A DNA stretch of 64,000 nt, from NCBI RefSeq assembly GCF_900090265.1, contig NZ_LT607752.1, positions 2,170,001 to 2,234,000 on the forward strand, written 5' to 3'. This DNA is from Micromonospora rifamycinica. GTDB lineage: Bacteria > Actinomycetota > Actinomycetes > Mycobacteriales > Micromonosporaceae. The position numbers and the translations under genes were made by a program. The notes under the pieces were generated by a model. It made no database searches. It saw nothing but the letters and a program-made list of their open reading frames with translations, and had not been told where the DNA came from. Below, piece by piece: positions 11,033 through 20,230 of the stretch. The stretch's first letter is position 1; each line of letters opens with the position of its first letter.

Positions 11033-12457
11033 TCAGCCCGCCCCGGTGCCGGCCGTGGCCGGATCGGCGGCCTGCGACGGCGGGTCGGTCTCGGGCGGGG
11101 CCGGGAACCACAGCTCGGCGACCAGGCCGCACGGTTCGCCGGGGTACATGGTGAGCCGGCCGTCGGACGCGTCCACCAGCACCGCCACGATCGTCAGGCC
11201 GAGGCCGGCACCGTCGATGTTCTGCGCGTCCGGTGCCCGCCAGAACCGCTCGGTGGCCTGGTCGAGCTGGCCGGGAGTCATCCCCGGGCCGGTGTCGCGC
11301 ACCTCCAGGGCGGTGCCCCCGTCGGCGTGCCGGACCGCCACGGTCACCTCCCCGCCGTCGCCGCTGAACTTGATCGCGTTGTCGATCAGCGCGTCCAACG
11401 CCTGGTCGACGGCGGTCGGCACGGTCCGCGCGTACGCCGGGCCGCAGGTCGCCAGACGCAGGGTGACCGACCGGTGCCGGGCCAGCGGCTGCCACGCGGC
11501 GACCCGGGAGGCGGCCACCGCCGCCGCGTCCACGGTCACCCGCTCGTTCTGTTCGCGCTCGGCCCGGGCCAGGGTGAGCAGCCCGTCGAGGACCAGCGCC
11601 AACCGGTCGGTCTCCTCCAGGGCCAGCCGGTGCTCGGCGCGGCCGTCCTGGTCGGTCACGCTCGGCCCCAACTCCTCCACCCGCAGCCGCAGCGCGGTCA
11701 GCGGGTTGCGGAGCTGGTGGCTGGCGTGGGCGACGAAGGCCCGTTGCCGGTCCATCACGTCGGCGACCACCGCCGCCATGTGGTTGAAGCTGGCCGCCAG
11801 CCGGCGCAGCTCCGGCGGACCCCACCGGTCCTGCACCCGGGCGCCCCGGTCCCCCTCGGCGATCTCGTGGGTCACCGCGTCCAGCTCGGTCACCGGGCGC
11901 AACACCCAACCGGCCAACCCGAACGCGGTGGAGACGCAGGCCAGCACGGCGAGCAGCCCGATCCCGGCGAGCAGCAGCCACCAGGCGGTGACCGTCCGAC
12001 GCACCTTCGCCACCGGGGTGGCGGTGACCACCGCGCCGAGCACCTCACCGCCGTCGTTGATCGGCACCGCCACCACCAGCGGACCGTCCACCCACGGCCA
12101 GACCGAGTCCGGCCCGTTGAACTGCTGCCCGGCCAACGCGCTGTCCAGGGCCGCCCGGGTGTCCCGCCCGGAGTTCCAACTGGCCGACACCACCAGCGTC
12201 CGGCCGTCCCGGTCGACCACCGCCGCGCCGATGCCGTACAACTGGTCGTAGCTGACGAGCTCGCCGGTCAAGGGCCCGGCGCCGCCGCCGCGCAACGCCG
12301 GCCCGGCCAGCGAGGCGAACCGGGTCGCGTCGGCCAGCCGGTCGGCGCGCACCCGGTCGGTCTCCCGGGACGCCAGGGTCGCCGCGAGCGGGGTCTCCAA
12401 CGCCAGGAGCACCAGCACCATCAGCAGCAGGTAGCTGATCACCAGTCGACGACGCAC
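11033..12457 (-). CDS. Sensor histidine kinase
   Basis: A 474-residue membrane kinase. TM1 is at about residues 5-28 and TM2 at about 160-185, with a roughly 130-residue extracytoplasmic sensor between them. HAMP follows (WVLRPVTELDAV). The HisKA box is FVAHASHQLRNPLTALRLR with His in SHQLRNP. The ATPase has boxes DNAIKFS, DTGPGM and GAGLGLTIV. GTG start. It follows the response regulator by 10 bp in one operon. The TAXI lipoprotein gene converges on it with a 3-bp gap, so that binding protein may deliver its ligand to this sensor (inference). Confidence 0.92.
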   Translation of the reverse strand: MRRRLVISYLLLMVLVLLALETPLAATLASRETDRVRADRLADATRFASLAGPALRGGGAGPLTGELVSYDQLYGIGAAVVDRDGRTLVVSASWNSGRDTRAALDSALAGQQFNGPDSVWPWVDGPLVVAVPINDGGEVLGAVVTATPVAKVRRTVTAWWLLLAGIGLLAVLACVSTAFGLAGWVLRPVTELDAVTHEIAEGDRGARVQDRWGPPELRRLAASFNHMAAVVADVMDRQRAFVAHASHQLRNPLTALRLRVEELGPSVTDQDGRAEHRLALEETDRLALVLDGLLTLARAEREQNERVTVDAAAVAASRVAAWQPLARHRSVTLRLATCGPAYARTVPTAVDQALDALIDNAIKFSGDGGEVTVAVRHADGGTALEVRDTGPGMTPGQLDQATERFWRAPDAQNIDGAGLGLTIVAVLVDASDGRLTMYPGEPCGLVAELWFPAPPETDPPSQAADPATAGTGAG

Positions 12458-12467
12458 CGGCTGCCCC

Positions 12468-13124
12468 TCACGCGGCCCGGAGCCGGTAGCCGACCCCGCG
12501 GACCGTCTCCACCAGCCGGGGGTCGCCCAGCTTGCCCCGCAGCGAGCCGACGTGCACCTCGACGGTGTGCCGGTCGGCCCAGGTGGTGCCCCAGACGTCG
12601 AGCAGGATCCGGTCCCGGGGCACCGCCGTGCCGGGCTGGCGGGCCAGCGAGAGCAGGATGTCGAACTCCTTACGGGTCAGCGCCGCCGGTCGGCCGCCGA
12701 CGGTGACCGTCCGGGCGGACACGTCGATGCGGACCGGACCGACCTCGATGAGGTCCGGCGCCGGCGGGGCGTGGGCGGCCCGCCGTAGCACCGCCTCGAT
12801 CCGGGCCTGCAACTCCACCATGGAGAACGGCTTCACCACGTAGTCGTCGGCGCCGAGCCGCAACCCGAGCACCCGGTCGCGTTCCTCGCCCCGGGCGGTG
12901 ACCGCGATGATGCCGAGCTGGCTGCTGCGTCGCCGCAGCTCCCGGCACACCTCGGTGCCGTCCCCGTCCGGCAGGGTGAGGTCGAGCAGGACCAGGTCGC
13001 AGGGGGCGGCGGAGAGCGCGGCGGCGACGGTGGCCGCGTGCTCGACCTCGTAGCCCCGTCGGGTCAGCGCCGAGGCGAGGGCGGCAGCCACCCGTCGGTC
13101 GTCCTCGACCAGCAGGATCCGCAC
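12468..13124 (-). CDS. OmpR/PhoB-type response regulator
   Basis: A 218-residue regulator. The receiver domain has the acidic pair VEDDRR, the phospho-acceptor Asp in DLVLLDLTLPDGDG and Lys in DDYVVKPFSM. The C-terminal winged helix (about 125-218) has ALTRKEFDILLSLA and HTVEVHVGSLRGKLG. GTG start with GGGGAG upstream. It is the first gene of the operon with the kinase. TctD- and QseB-like regulators of carboxylate uptake share this architecture. The regulon is not evident. Confidence 0.93.
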   Translation of the reverse strand: MRILLVEDDRRVAAALASALTRRGYEVEHAATVAAALSAAPCDLVLLDLTLPDGDGTEVCRELRRRSSQLGIIAVTARGEERDRVLGLRLGADDYVVKPFSMVELQARIEAVLRRAAHAPPAPDLIEVGPVRIDVSARTVTVGGRPAALTRKEFDILLSLARQPGTAVPRDRILLDVWGTTWADRHTVEVHVGSLRGKLGDPRLVETVRGVGYRLRAA

Positions 13125-13240
13125 CGGTGACTCCCCTTCGTCGTACGAGATGACGAGCGAATGGTGGCAGAAGGGCCGGGCCGCGGGAAACGGCGGGAGC
13201 CGCGGGCCGGACGCGGGACGCCCGGCCGCCGGGGGAACGA

Positions 13241-13278
13241 CGCGGGACCTGGGACGAGTGGTCGTCCCAGGTCCCGCG
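13241..13278 (-). terminator. Strong hairpin after the polymerase-like gene
   Basis: A perfect 17-bp stem CGCGGGACCTGGGACGA with loop GTGG (arms 13241-13257 and 13262-13278). It begins 11 bp past the stop codon of the gene ending at 13289 on the minus strand. There is no T-tract. Confidence 0.8.
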
Positions 13279-13288
13279 CCCCGGTCGG

Positions 13289-15043
13289 TCAGCGGCAGAG
13301 CCGGCCGATCTCCTCCTGGAACCGGTCCATCGGGTTGGCCTCGGCCGGGCCGAGCAGGTAGGTCTTGAGCTCCCGCCGGGCCTCGGTCATCGGGTCGTCA
13401 CCGGCCCGGGTCAGCGCCAGGATCTTCGGCAGTTCGCCGCAGTCCCGGGAGAGCAGGTACGCCCCCCGGGAGGTGGGGAACTCCCGCCGGAACTCGTCCT
13501 CGGGCAGCCCGCTCGGGTTGGCCACCACGTACGGCCGCTGGCTCTGCACGAAGTCGGAGACCACGCTGGAGATGTCGCTGATCAGCAGGTCGGTCTGGTT
13601 GAAGCAGTCGAACAGGGCGGGCACCCGGCCGGTGACCACCCGGTGTCCGGGGCCGTCCAGCGAGCCGGCGTCCGGGTCACCACCGGCGGCCCGGATCAGC
13701 GACACCAGGCGCTCGTGCACCGCCTTGGCCTCCTTGGACCGGGAGCCGGTCAGCGGGTGCGGCTTGTAGACCAGCCGCACCTGCGGCGAGGCCAGCACAC
13801 CCCGGACGATCCGCTCCCCCATCAGCACCAGCGAGGTGTGGTAGGGGTCGTCGTCCAGCCAGCCCTCCCAGGTGGGGGCGTAGAGGACGGTGAACGGCCG
13901 GTCGGGGGCGGTCGAGCCGAAGGTGTGCACCCCGGCGAGCTGCGGCCGGCCGATCTCCACGATGTCGTCGTCCCGGACGCCCACCGCGGCCCGCGCGTAC
14001 CGCTCCCGGCCGGCCAGCCCGGCGACCCAGACCTCGTCGTACACCTTGCTGTACGGGTTGACGCTGGCCTGCTTGTCGCTGTCGCCGTGGCCGACGAAGA
14101 CGTGCTTCATACCCGGCTCGCGGAGCATGTGGATGTTCGCGCCGACGTTCGCCGCGTAGAGGGCGGCCCGGACCGTACCCAACTCGAGGTTCATGAAGTC
14201 CGGCCCGGTCGGCACGCAGATCACCGGCAGCCGGGTGTCGGCCAGCTCGAAGAACGCCTCCCTGCTGCGCATCAGCACGACGGCCCGCTGGTCCAGCGCC
14301 TCGGTCGGGGCCAGCCACATGTTGGCCTGGTAGACGTCCTTGGCCGGGCCGGCGAAGTAGAGCGCGACCTCGGGACGGTAGCCGTCGAGCCAGCGCTGGA
14401 GCACCGGCAGTACCGGGCTCTTGCCGGTGCCCCGGCCGCGCAGCCAGGTCACCGCGACCACCGCGCCGATCAGCGCGGCGAGCCCTGCGGCCACCGCGGC
14501 GACCGCGAGCACGGGGGTGGCGTCGGTGCGGACCGCCGCCACCACGGCGGCGGGGATCAGCAGCACGTTGAGCACGGCGAGCTGCACACCGGCCAGGTCG
14601 GCGATCCAGCCCGGCGGGCGGGGGGCCGAGCGGATCGGACCCAGCTCGATGTTGCGGACCAGCGCGGAGACCGGGTTCCGCCGGTCGATCATGGTGTTCA
14701 GGGCGCCCGCGAAGACGGCGATCACCCAGACCGCCGCCGGGAGCACCAGCAGCCAGGTCAGCTCGGCCCGGGTGAGCGGGACCGTGGTGGCGACCAGCAG
14801 CACGGTCGCCAGGTCACGGCTCAGCTGCCGGTAGCCCCGGTTGAGGCCGACCTTCTCCAGCAGCGTCTCCGAGGGCGGCGACCAGCGGGTGACGGCGTAC
14901 TCGCCGACCACCGCGACCAGCCCGGCCACGGCGAACAGGGCCACCCATCCGAAGCCGCCCGCGACGAGCATGACCAGGTAGGACAGCACCAGCAGGGCGC
15001 CTCGGGCGGCGGTGCCGGTGCGTTCCAGTAACGTGCCGAACAA
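13289..15043 (-). CDS. Membrane CDP-polyol phosphotransferase-like protein (TagF/TarL family), copy 1
   Basis: About 584 residues. The N-terminal 230 residues hold several membrane segments (LVLSYLVMLVAGGFGWVALF; LLVLPAAVWVIAVFAGAL; LLIPAAVVAAV). The C-terminal part is a CDP-glycerol glycerophosphotransferase domain with GHGDSDKQASVNPYSKVYD, VLYAPTWEGW, RLVYKPHPLTG and LLISDISSVVSDF. Such enzymes polymerise glycerol- or ribitol-phosphate of wall teichoic acids. The start is uncertain: TTG 15043 has GGGAG about ten bases upstream and places the first residues before TM1. It is paralogous to 21770-23470 and sits at the left edge of the teichoic-acid type locus. Confidence 0.82.
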   Translation of the reverse strand: MFGTLLERTGTAARGALLVLSYLVMLVAGGFGWVALFAVAGLVAVVGEYAVTRWSPPSETLLEKVGLNRGYRQLSRDLATVLLVATTVPLTRAELTWLLVLPAAVWVIAVFAGALNTMIDRRNPVSALVRNIELGPIRSAPRPPGWIADLAGVQLAVLNVLLIPAAVVAAVRTDATPVLAVAAVAAGLAALIGAVVAVTWLRGRGTGKSPVLPVLQRWLDGYRPEVALYFAGPAKDVYQANMWLAPTEALDQRAVVLMRSREAFFELADTRLPVICVPTGPDFMNLELGTVRAALYAANVGANIHMLREPGMKHVFVGHGDSDKQASVNPYSKVYDEVWVAGLAGRERYARAAVGVRDDDIVEIGRPQLAGVHTFGSTAPDRPFTVLYAPTWEGWLDDDPYHTSLVLMGERIVRGVLASPQVRLVYKPHPLTGSRSKEAKAVHERLVSLIRAAGGDPDAGSLDGPGHRVVTGRVPALFDCFNQTDLLISDISSVVSDFVQSQRPYVVANPSGLPEDEFRREFPTSRGAYLLSRDCGELPKILALTRAGDDPMTEARRELKTYLLGPAEANPMDRFQEEIGRLCR

Positions 15044-15257
15044 AGGAGGACGCTCCCTACAAGATCGATGACGGGCGGGGCCCGACGGTCTGCGTCGTCG
15101 TCGTCCGACGGGCGTGACCGCAGCACCGCGACCGACCGAGCGGCCTGCGGGTGACTGCGACTTTAACGTGAGCGGACGTCCCGGTGTCGCTCGGGTATCC
15201 AGGTCCATTTCGGGCAGACGCGACGATACCTCCCGGGTGGCACCAGACGTCCGTCGC

Positions 15258-17366
15258 TCAGCCCGACCGGCCGTAGCAGGTCGTCGCGCCCGGCCCGGGG
15301 CGGCTGGCCAACTTCTCGAAGCCCAGCTCGACGGCCATGTCGCGGGCGTACCGGTTGCCGTTGTAGACGCAGATGGTGCCCACGCCGAGCCGCTCCAGCG
15401 CACCGCCGACCTGCTCCCGGTCGGGTTTCTCCCGCCCGTCGGCGAAGTGGGCCAGCAGCAGCCGGTCCTTGGCGAAGTCGGAGTTCAGGTCGTACTCCAC
15501 CAGGTAGAAGTCGCGCGGCAGGACGACCCGGACCCGGCTGGTGACGATCAGTGAGGTCCGCATGATCGTCGAGGGGGCGAGGACCAACCCGTCCGGACGG
15601 TCCTGCCGGGCGATCCAGAAGGCGATCTCCTGCCGCTGCTGGGGCAGCTTCCAGGTGGGGCGGGTGTGTGTCTCCACCCAGCTGTCCGGCGACCACATCG
15701 GGGTGGCCCAGACAGCGAACGAGGTGACCATCGCCGCGGCGACCAGGCCGCCGACCGCGCCGCGCAGCAGCCGCGACGGCGACGGGACGGACACCGTGCA
15801 GAGCAGGCCGATCAGGGTCGGCAGGGCGAGCAGCCACGGCACCCGCCAGAGCACCACGGAGATGCCGGTCAGCGCGCCGAGCGTCTCCAGCACGCCGGGC
15901 ACCAGCAGCACGCTCATCACCAGGGCGGCCCCGGCGGCCAGCAGCGCCGGGGTGCGGCGGCGGGCCAGCAGCGGACCGCACCACAGCGCCAGGCCGCTGA
16001 TCACCCCGACGATCCCGACCAGCAGCGTGCGCCGGTAGGTGTACTCGGCGTCGAAGAAGGCGTCGTCCGCGCCGGCCGCGTCCATCCCGCCCAGCACCAG
16101 CCGGGACACCACGATCGCCCCCACCGGGTACGCCACCGCGGCCAGCCCGCCGACCACCGCGTCCTTCCACCGGCCGACCAGCAGCATCGCCAGCCCGGCC
16201 GCGCCGACCAGCATCGGCAGGATGATCGCCGAGGTGGTGGTGAGGCCGGCGGCGGTGACCGAGAGCGCGAAGACGAGCAGCAGCGAACGGCGGGACCGGG
16301 TGTCGAACCATTCGGTGAGGTAGAGCCACATCAACGGGATGACCGCCGAGACGAACATCCCCTTGCCCTCGTAGAGCCGGGGCAGGTGGAACGTGCCGAG
16401 CGCGGCGTCCGAGCCGGCCACCAGGTAGAGGTAGGTCACCGCGACGCTGAACGCGAGCAGCGGCCGGCGCGGGGCCCACCGGTGGGTGAGCCGCCACAGC
16501 GCCAGGACGGCCAGCACCGCCATCACCGGCAGCGCGAGGTACCAGGTGGCGGACGCGCCGTGGATGCCGAGCACGTGCGCGAGCGCGCCGTCGAACACCT
16601 CGATCGACGGGGTGGGCGGCAGCGAGCCCATCGCCGGGGCGACGTTCTCGGTGAACAGGAAGTCGTTGGTGGGCACCAGGTCACGCTCGGCCACCCAGAC
16701 CGTCTTGCCGACGTAGTAGACGTCGTCCGGGGTGTTGCGGGCCAGGTAGAGCGAGGAGATCGCCACCCCGACCGAGATCAGCAGCGCGTACCCGGACTGG
16801 AGGGCGGTGGGGGTGGGCGGGCCGGGCGGGGCCGCGTCGTCGGCCCGCCAGGCCCGGCGGGTGAGCAGCATGACCCCGACGCCCGCGGCGGCACCGGCGA
16901 CGGCCGGGATCCACCAGGACAGCACGTCGCCGGCCGGGGTGCCGGCGAGGCCGGCGGTGACGGCGGCCACCACCCCGGCGGCGACCACCGGCAGCAGCCA
17001 GCGACGCGGCTGACCCGTCCCGCCGGCCGGCGGGGTGTCGCCCGCCGATGCGGTCGGGGCGCCCGGGGTGGTGGTGGCGGCGCGGCTGCGGCGGACGGCC
17101 CGGACGCCGGCCAGCCCGGCGAGCAGGACGCAGCCGACGATCCAGCCCAGGAAGGTCACCGACGGGCGCAGGTCGAACAGGAAGGACACGTGGTAGAGCA
17201 CCGTCCACAGCGCGAAGCCCAGCACCGCGGCGTCGGTGACGACGGCCGGGGTGGCGGCGAGCGTCGACCGCAGTCGACGTGCGGGCTGCGGTCGGCCGGC
17301 GGCCGGCGCGGCGGAGGGCGGCGCGGGGGGCGGCGGCGCGACGGCAACGGGGTCGGCGTTCGGCAC
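15258..17366 (-). CDS. Large polytopic membrane protein (DUF6077-like)
   Basis: A 702-residue integral membrane protein with about 14 hydrophobic segments. It has a Pro/Ala-rich cytosolic start, a linker rich in Thr/Ala/Pro at about 85-110, and a C-terminal soluble part of about 130 residues (TRPTWKLPQQRQEIAFWIARQ, then TICVYNGNRYARDMAVELGF). The start AVVTDAAVLGFALWTVLYH recalls actinobacterial DUF6077 membrane proteins, and the overall plan resembles large membrane-embedded glycosyltransferases. Neither is certain. GTG 17366 has AAGGA about eight bases upstream. It lies between the polymerase-like gene and the TetR gene on the same strand, so a role in the wall glycopolymer is inferred from context only. 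Confidence 0.75.
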   Translation of the reverse strand: MPNADPVAVAPPPPAPPSAAPAAGRPQPARRLRSTLAATPAVVTDAAVLGFALWTVLYHVSFLFDLRPSVTFLGWIVGCVLLAGLAGVRAVRRSRAATTTPGAPTASAGDTPPAGGTGQPRRWLLPVVAAGVVAAVTAGLAGTPAGDVLSWWIPAVAGAAAGVGVMLLTRRAWRADDAAPPGPPTPTALQSGYALLISVGVAISSLYLARNTPDDVYYVGKTVWVAERDLVPTNDFLFTENVAPAMGSLPPTPSIEVFDGALAHVLGIHGASATWYLALPVMAVLAVLALWRLTHRWAPRRPLLAFSVAVTYLYLVAGSDAALGTFHLPRLYEGKGMFVSAVIPLMWLYLTEWFDTRSRRSLLLVFALSVTAAGLTTTSAIILPMLVGAAGLAMLLVGRWKDAVVGGLAAVAYPVGAIVVSRLVLGGMDAAGADDAFFDAEYTYRRTLLVGIVGVISGLALWCGPLLARRRTPALLAAGAALVMSVLLVPGVLETLGALTGISVVLWRVPWLLALPTLIGLLCTVSVPSPSRLLRGAVGGLVAAAMVTSFAVWATPMWSPDSWVETHTRPTWKLPQQRQEIAFWIARQDRPDGLVLAPSTIMRTSLIVTSRVRVVLPRDFYLVEYDLNSDFAKDRLLLAHFADGREKPDREQVGGALERLGVGTICVYNGNRYARDMAVELGFEKLASRPGPGATTCYGRSG

Positions 17367-17542
17367 GGTTCGTCCTTGTCGTCGTACGGTGCGCGAGGGT
17401 CGTGCGGTGGGCGGGCGGCGGTCCACGACGGCGGCCGCCCGGCTGCGGTCCGCAAAGCAGGGTAACCGCAACCACCGTCCGGAGTTGGCCGGCGGGCGGC
17501 GTGGCGGCGTCGCGGAGGTGACCTGGTGGGGTGCGGAACCGG

Positions 17543-18181
17543 TCAGCGGGGCACCGGCGCCTCCCGTTGCCGGGGCACCGTGCCGTTCGCGGTCAGCCCG
17601 ATGGCCACCGACTCCACCAGCAGGTCCAGGTAGGTCGGGGTGAGCGGGGTACGGGCGATGGCCAGCCGCCAGTACAGCGGGCCGACGATCAGGTCGACGG
17701 CCGCGTCGGCGTCGGTGTCGGCGGGCAGCTCGCCCCGCTCCACGGCGAGGCTGATCAGCCGTCCGCCGATCTCCTGCTGCTTGGCCCGCAGCAGCTGCTG
17801 GAGGGTCTCGTCGATGGTCGGGTTGCGGGCCGCCTCGGCGAGCAGGTCGGGGATGATCTGCGAGGCCAGTGGATGGCTCAGCGCGTGGGCGACCACCTGG
17901 AACAGCAGGGTCAGGTCGCCGCGCAGGCTGCCGGTGTCCAGCGCCGGCAGTTTGCTGCCGGCGGCGGCGACCACGGTCTCGATCACCAGGTCCAGCTTCG
18001 AACTCCACCGCCGGTAGATCGCGGTCTTGCCGACCCCGGCCCGCCGGGCGACCGCCTCGATGGAGAGCCGCCCGTACCCGACCGCGGCGAGTTCCTGCAT
18101 CAGCGCACGGCGGATGGCCCTGGTGATGTCTCCCCTCAGCACCGCCGCACCGGCCGGCGCACGCCTCTTGTCGCTGGTCAT
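17543..18181 (-). CDS. TetR family regulator
   Basis: A 212-residue regulator. The HTH is at about residues 20-65: ITRAIRRALMQELAAVGYGRLS, then VARRAGVGKTAIYRRWSSK (the canonical TetR recognition helix). The C-terminal ligand domain contains ALSHPLASQIIPDLLAEAARN, typical of the TetR_C_11/AcrR-like group. ATG 18181 is preferred over an upstream start at 18223 because the extra 14 residues are not TetR-like. It is divergent from the teichoic acid exporter genes across 177 bp that contain a palindrome, so it probably controls them and itself. Confidence 0.9.
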   Translation of the reverse strand: MTSDKRRAPAGAAVLRGDITRAIRRALMQELAAVGYGRLSIEAVARRAGVGKTAIYRRWSSKLDLVIETVVAAAGSKLPALDTGSLRGDLTLLFQVVAHALSHPLASQIIPDLLAEAARNPTIDETLQQLLRAKQQEIGGRLISLAVERGELPADTDADAAVDLIVGPLYWRLAIARTPLTPTYLDLLVESVAIGLTANGTVPRQREAPVPR

Positions 18182-18218
18182 CGGGAACTCTTCGCACCTG
18201 TCACGTGGGCTAATGTAG

Positions 18219-18239
18219 CGCAACGACGGTACGGTTGCG
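18219..18239. promoter_or_regulatory. Candidate TetR operator
   Basis: CGCAAC-N9-GTTGCG is an inverted repeat in the divergent region between the TetR gene and the exporter genes. It adjoins the TetR -10, TACATT on the minus strand (18212-18217). The size (21 bp) suits a TetR dimer. Confidence 0.5.
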
Positions 18240-18358
18240 TCCCGACGTGTTATGGACTACCGTCCACGCAGCGACGAGGCTGCCCCGGCACCGTGCCAGC
18301 CCACCGAATCCATCGTCGCGCGCATCCCGTTGGTACGAAAGATCGGAGCGCCCTTCCC

Positions 18359-19252
18359 ATGGCCACCACCGCGCTGGTCGACCCCGAAACGGGCCTGACC
18401 CAGGCGCAGCTGGCCGCTCGGCACGGACTACGGGTCGCCGGCGAGCGCCCCTCCCTGACCGAGTACAGCCGCAGACTGTGGGCCTACCGGCACTTCACCG
18501 CCGCGTACGCCAACGCCAAACTGGTCGCTTCGTACAGCAACGCCAAGCTGGGCCAGATCTGGCAGGTGCTCACCCCGCTGACCAACGCCGCCGTCTACTA
18601 CCTGATCTTCGGCGTGGTGCTCGGGCAGAACACCATCCCGAACTTCATCGCGTATCTGACCACCGGGCTGTTCATCTTCAACTTCACCCAGAGCGCGGTG
18701 CTGGCCGGCACCCAGTCGATCAGCGGCAACCTGGGGCTGATCCGGGCGCTGCACTTCCCCCGGGCCTGCCTGCCGCTGGCCGCCACGCTGACCCAGTTCC
18801 AGCAGCTGCTGGCCTCGATGATCGTGCTGATCGGCATCGTGCTGGTGACCGGCGAGCCACTCACCCTGGGCTGGCTGATGCTGCCGCCGGCCCTGCTGCT
18901 CCAGGCGGCCTTCAACGCCGGGGTCGTGATGGTCGTCGCCCGGATGGGCTCCAAGGCCAGCGACCTCAAGCAGGTCATGCCGTTCATCCTGCGCACCTGG
19001 ATGTACGGCTCCGGGGTGCTCTACAGCGTCAAGCTGTTCGACCGGCTGCCGGAGTGGGCCTCGACGCTCATCCAGTTCAACCCGATCCTGGTCTACATCG
19101 AGCTGGCCCGGTACGCCCTGTTGGAGCAGGCGCCACTGCTCAACGAGTCGCTGACCCAGCTCTGGCTGGTGGCGGCCGGCTGGGCGCTGCTGGGCGGGAT
19201 CGCCGGGTACGTCTACTTCTGGCGCGGCGAACAGGAGTACGGCCGTGGATGA
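18359..19252 (+). CDS. ABC-2 transporter permease, TagG/Wzm type
   Basis: A 297-residue permease with a cytosolic amphipathic start (SLTEYSRRLWAYRHF) and about six membrane segments (for example PLTNAAVYYLIFGVVLGQN, then LLASMIVLIGIVLV). It has the ABC-2 pattern of polysaccharide and teichoic acid exporters. It pairs with the ATPase gene, which starts inside its 3' end (8-bp overlap). GGAG lies about 11 bases before ATG 18359. Together they would export the wall polymer made by the neighbouring enzymes in an ATP-dependent way. Confidence 0.9.
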   Translation: MATTALVDPETGLTQAQLAARHGLRVAGERPSLTEYSRRLWAYRHFTAAYANAKLVASYSNAKLGQIWQVLTPLTNAAVYYLIFGVVLGQNTIPNFIAYLTTGLFIFNFTQSAVLAGTQSISGNLGLIRALHFPRACLPLAATLTQFQQLLASMIVLIGIVLVTGEPLTLGWLMLPPALLLQAAFNAGVVMVVARMGSKASDLKQVMPFILRTWMYGSGVLYSVKLFDRLPEWASTLIQFNPILVYIELARYALLEQAPLLNESLTQLWLVAAGWALLGGIAGYVYFWRGEQEYGRG

Positions 19253-20063
19253 CCGGTACGAGACGTCCAACGACGTCACCGTGACCCTGCCCCGGGTCGT
19301 CGAGCGGATCCCCACCGTGGTGGTGGACGACGCGCACGTGATCTACCGGGTGCACAAGGGCGCCGGCGGCGGGAGCACCCCGGTGGCCGCGCTGCGCCGG
19401 CTGGTCAAGCGCTCCTCCGCGCCCAACATCCAGGAGGTGCACGCGGTCAAGGGGGTCTCCTTCACCGCGTACCGGGGTGAGGCGATCGGCCTGATCGGCA
19501 GCAACGGCTCCGGCAAGTCCACCCTGCTGCGGACCATCGCCGGGCTGCTCCCGGTCAACCGGGGCGCGGTCTACACCCAGGGCCAGCCGTCCCTGCTCGG
19601 GGTGAACGCCGCCCTGCTCAACGACCTGTCGGGGGAGCGGAACGTCACGCTGGGCTGCCTCGCGATGGGGATGCAGCCCGACGACGTGGCCCGGATGACG
19701 CCGGAGATCATCGAGTTCTCCGGGATCAACCAGCGGGGCGACTTCGCCAGCCTGCCGATGCGGACGTACTCCTCGGGCATGGCGGCCCGGCTGCGGTTCT
19801 CCATCGCCGCCGCCAAGAAACACGACGTGCTGCTGATCGACGAGGCGCTCGCCACCGGCGACAAGGGCTTCCGCAAGCGCAGCGAGCAGCGGGTCCGGGA
19901 ACTGCGCGAGGGGGCCGGCACGGTCTTCCTGGTCAGCCACCAGCTCTCCTCGGTACGCGACACCTGCGAACGGACGATCTGGTTGGAGTCGGGGCTGATC
20001 CGGATGGACGGCCCCACGGACGAGGTGATCCGGGCGTACGAGGCATTCGCCAACGGCAAGTAG
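19245..20063 (+). CDS. ABC transporter ATPase, TagH/Wzt type
   Basis: A 272-residue ATPase. Walker A is GLIGSNGSGKSTLLRT, the signature YSSGMAARLRFSIA, Walker B VLLIDEALATGD, and the switch His LVSHQLSSV. The insert before Walker A and the EAxxxGD form after Walker B are typical of polysaccharide exporters (TagH, Wzt). It lacks the C-terminal carbohydrate-binding domain of Wzt, ending soon after the D-loop region. GTG 19245 overlaps the permease stop by 8 bp. Confidence 0.92.
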   Translation: MDDRYETSNDVTVTLPRVVERIPTVVVDDAHVIYRVHKGAGGGSTPVAALRRLVKRSSAPNIQEVHAVKGVSFTAYRGEAIGLIGSNGSGKSTLLRTIAGLLPVNRGAVYTQGQPSLLGVNAALLNDLSGERNVTLGCLAMGMQPDDVARMTPEIIEFSGINQRGDFASLPMRTYSSGMAARLRFSIAAAKKHDVLLIDEALATGDKGFRKRSEQRVRELREGAGTVFLVSHQLSSVRDTCERTIWLESGLIRMDGPTDEVIRAYEAFANGK

Positions 20064-20230
20064 TATTCCGGGCGCACGTACGGCATCGACCCGGTGCCCG
20101 ACGGACCGCGTCGTCCCGTGGGGCGGCGCGGTCCGCGCGTTAAGGTTCATCCCGTCGCCACGCTGGCGCAACCTTCCGTTCAGGGCGACCCCCGGAACAC
20201 GTGCAGACATCCCGAGAGTGAGGATCGGCA

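Noticed and set aside
15163..16497. 444-codon frame over the membrane protein gene
   Set aside because: Arg/Pro/Gly-rich shadow of the real frame with no membrane segments.
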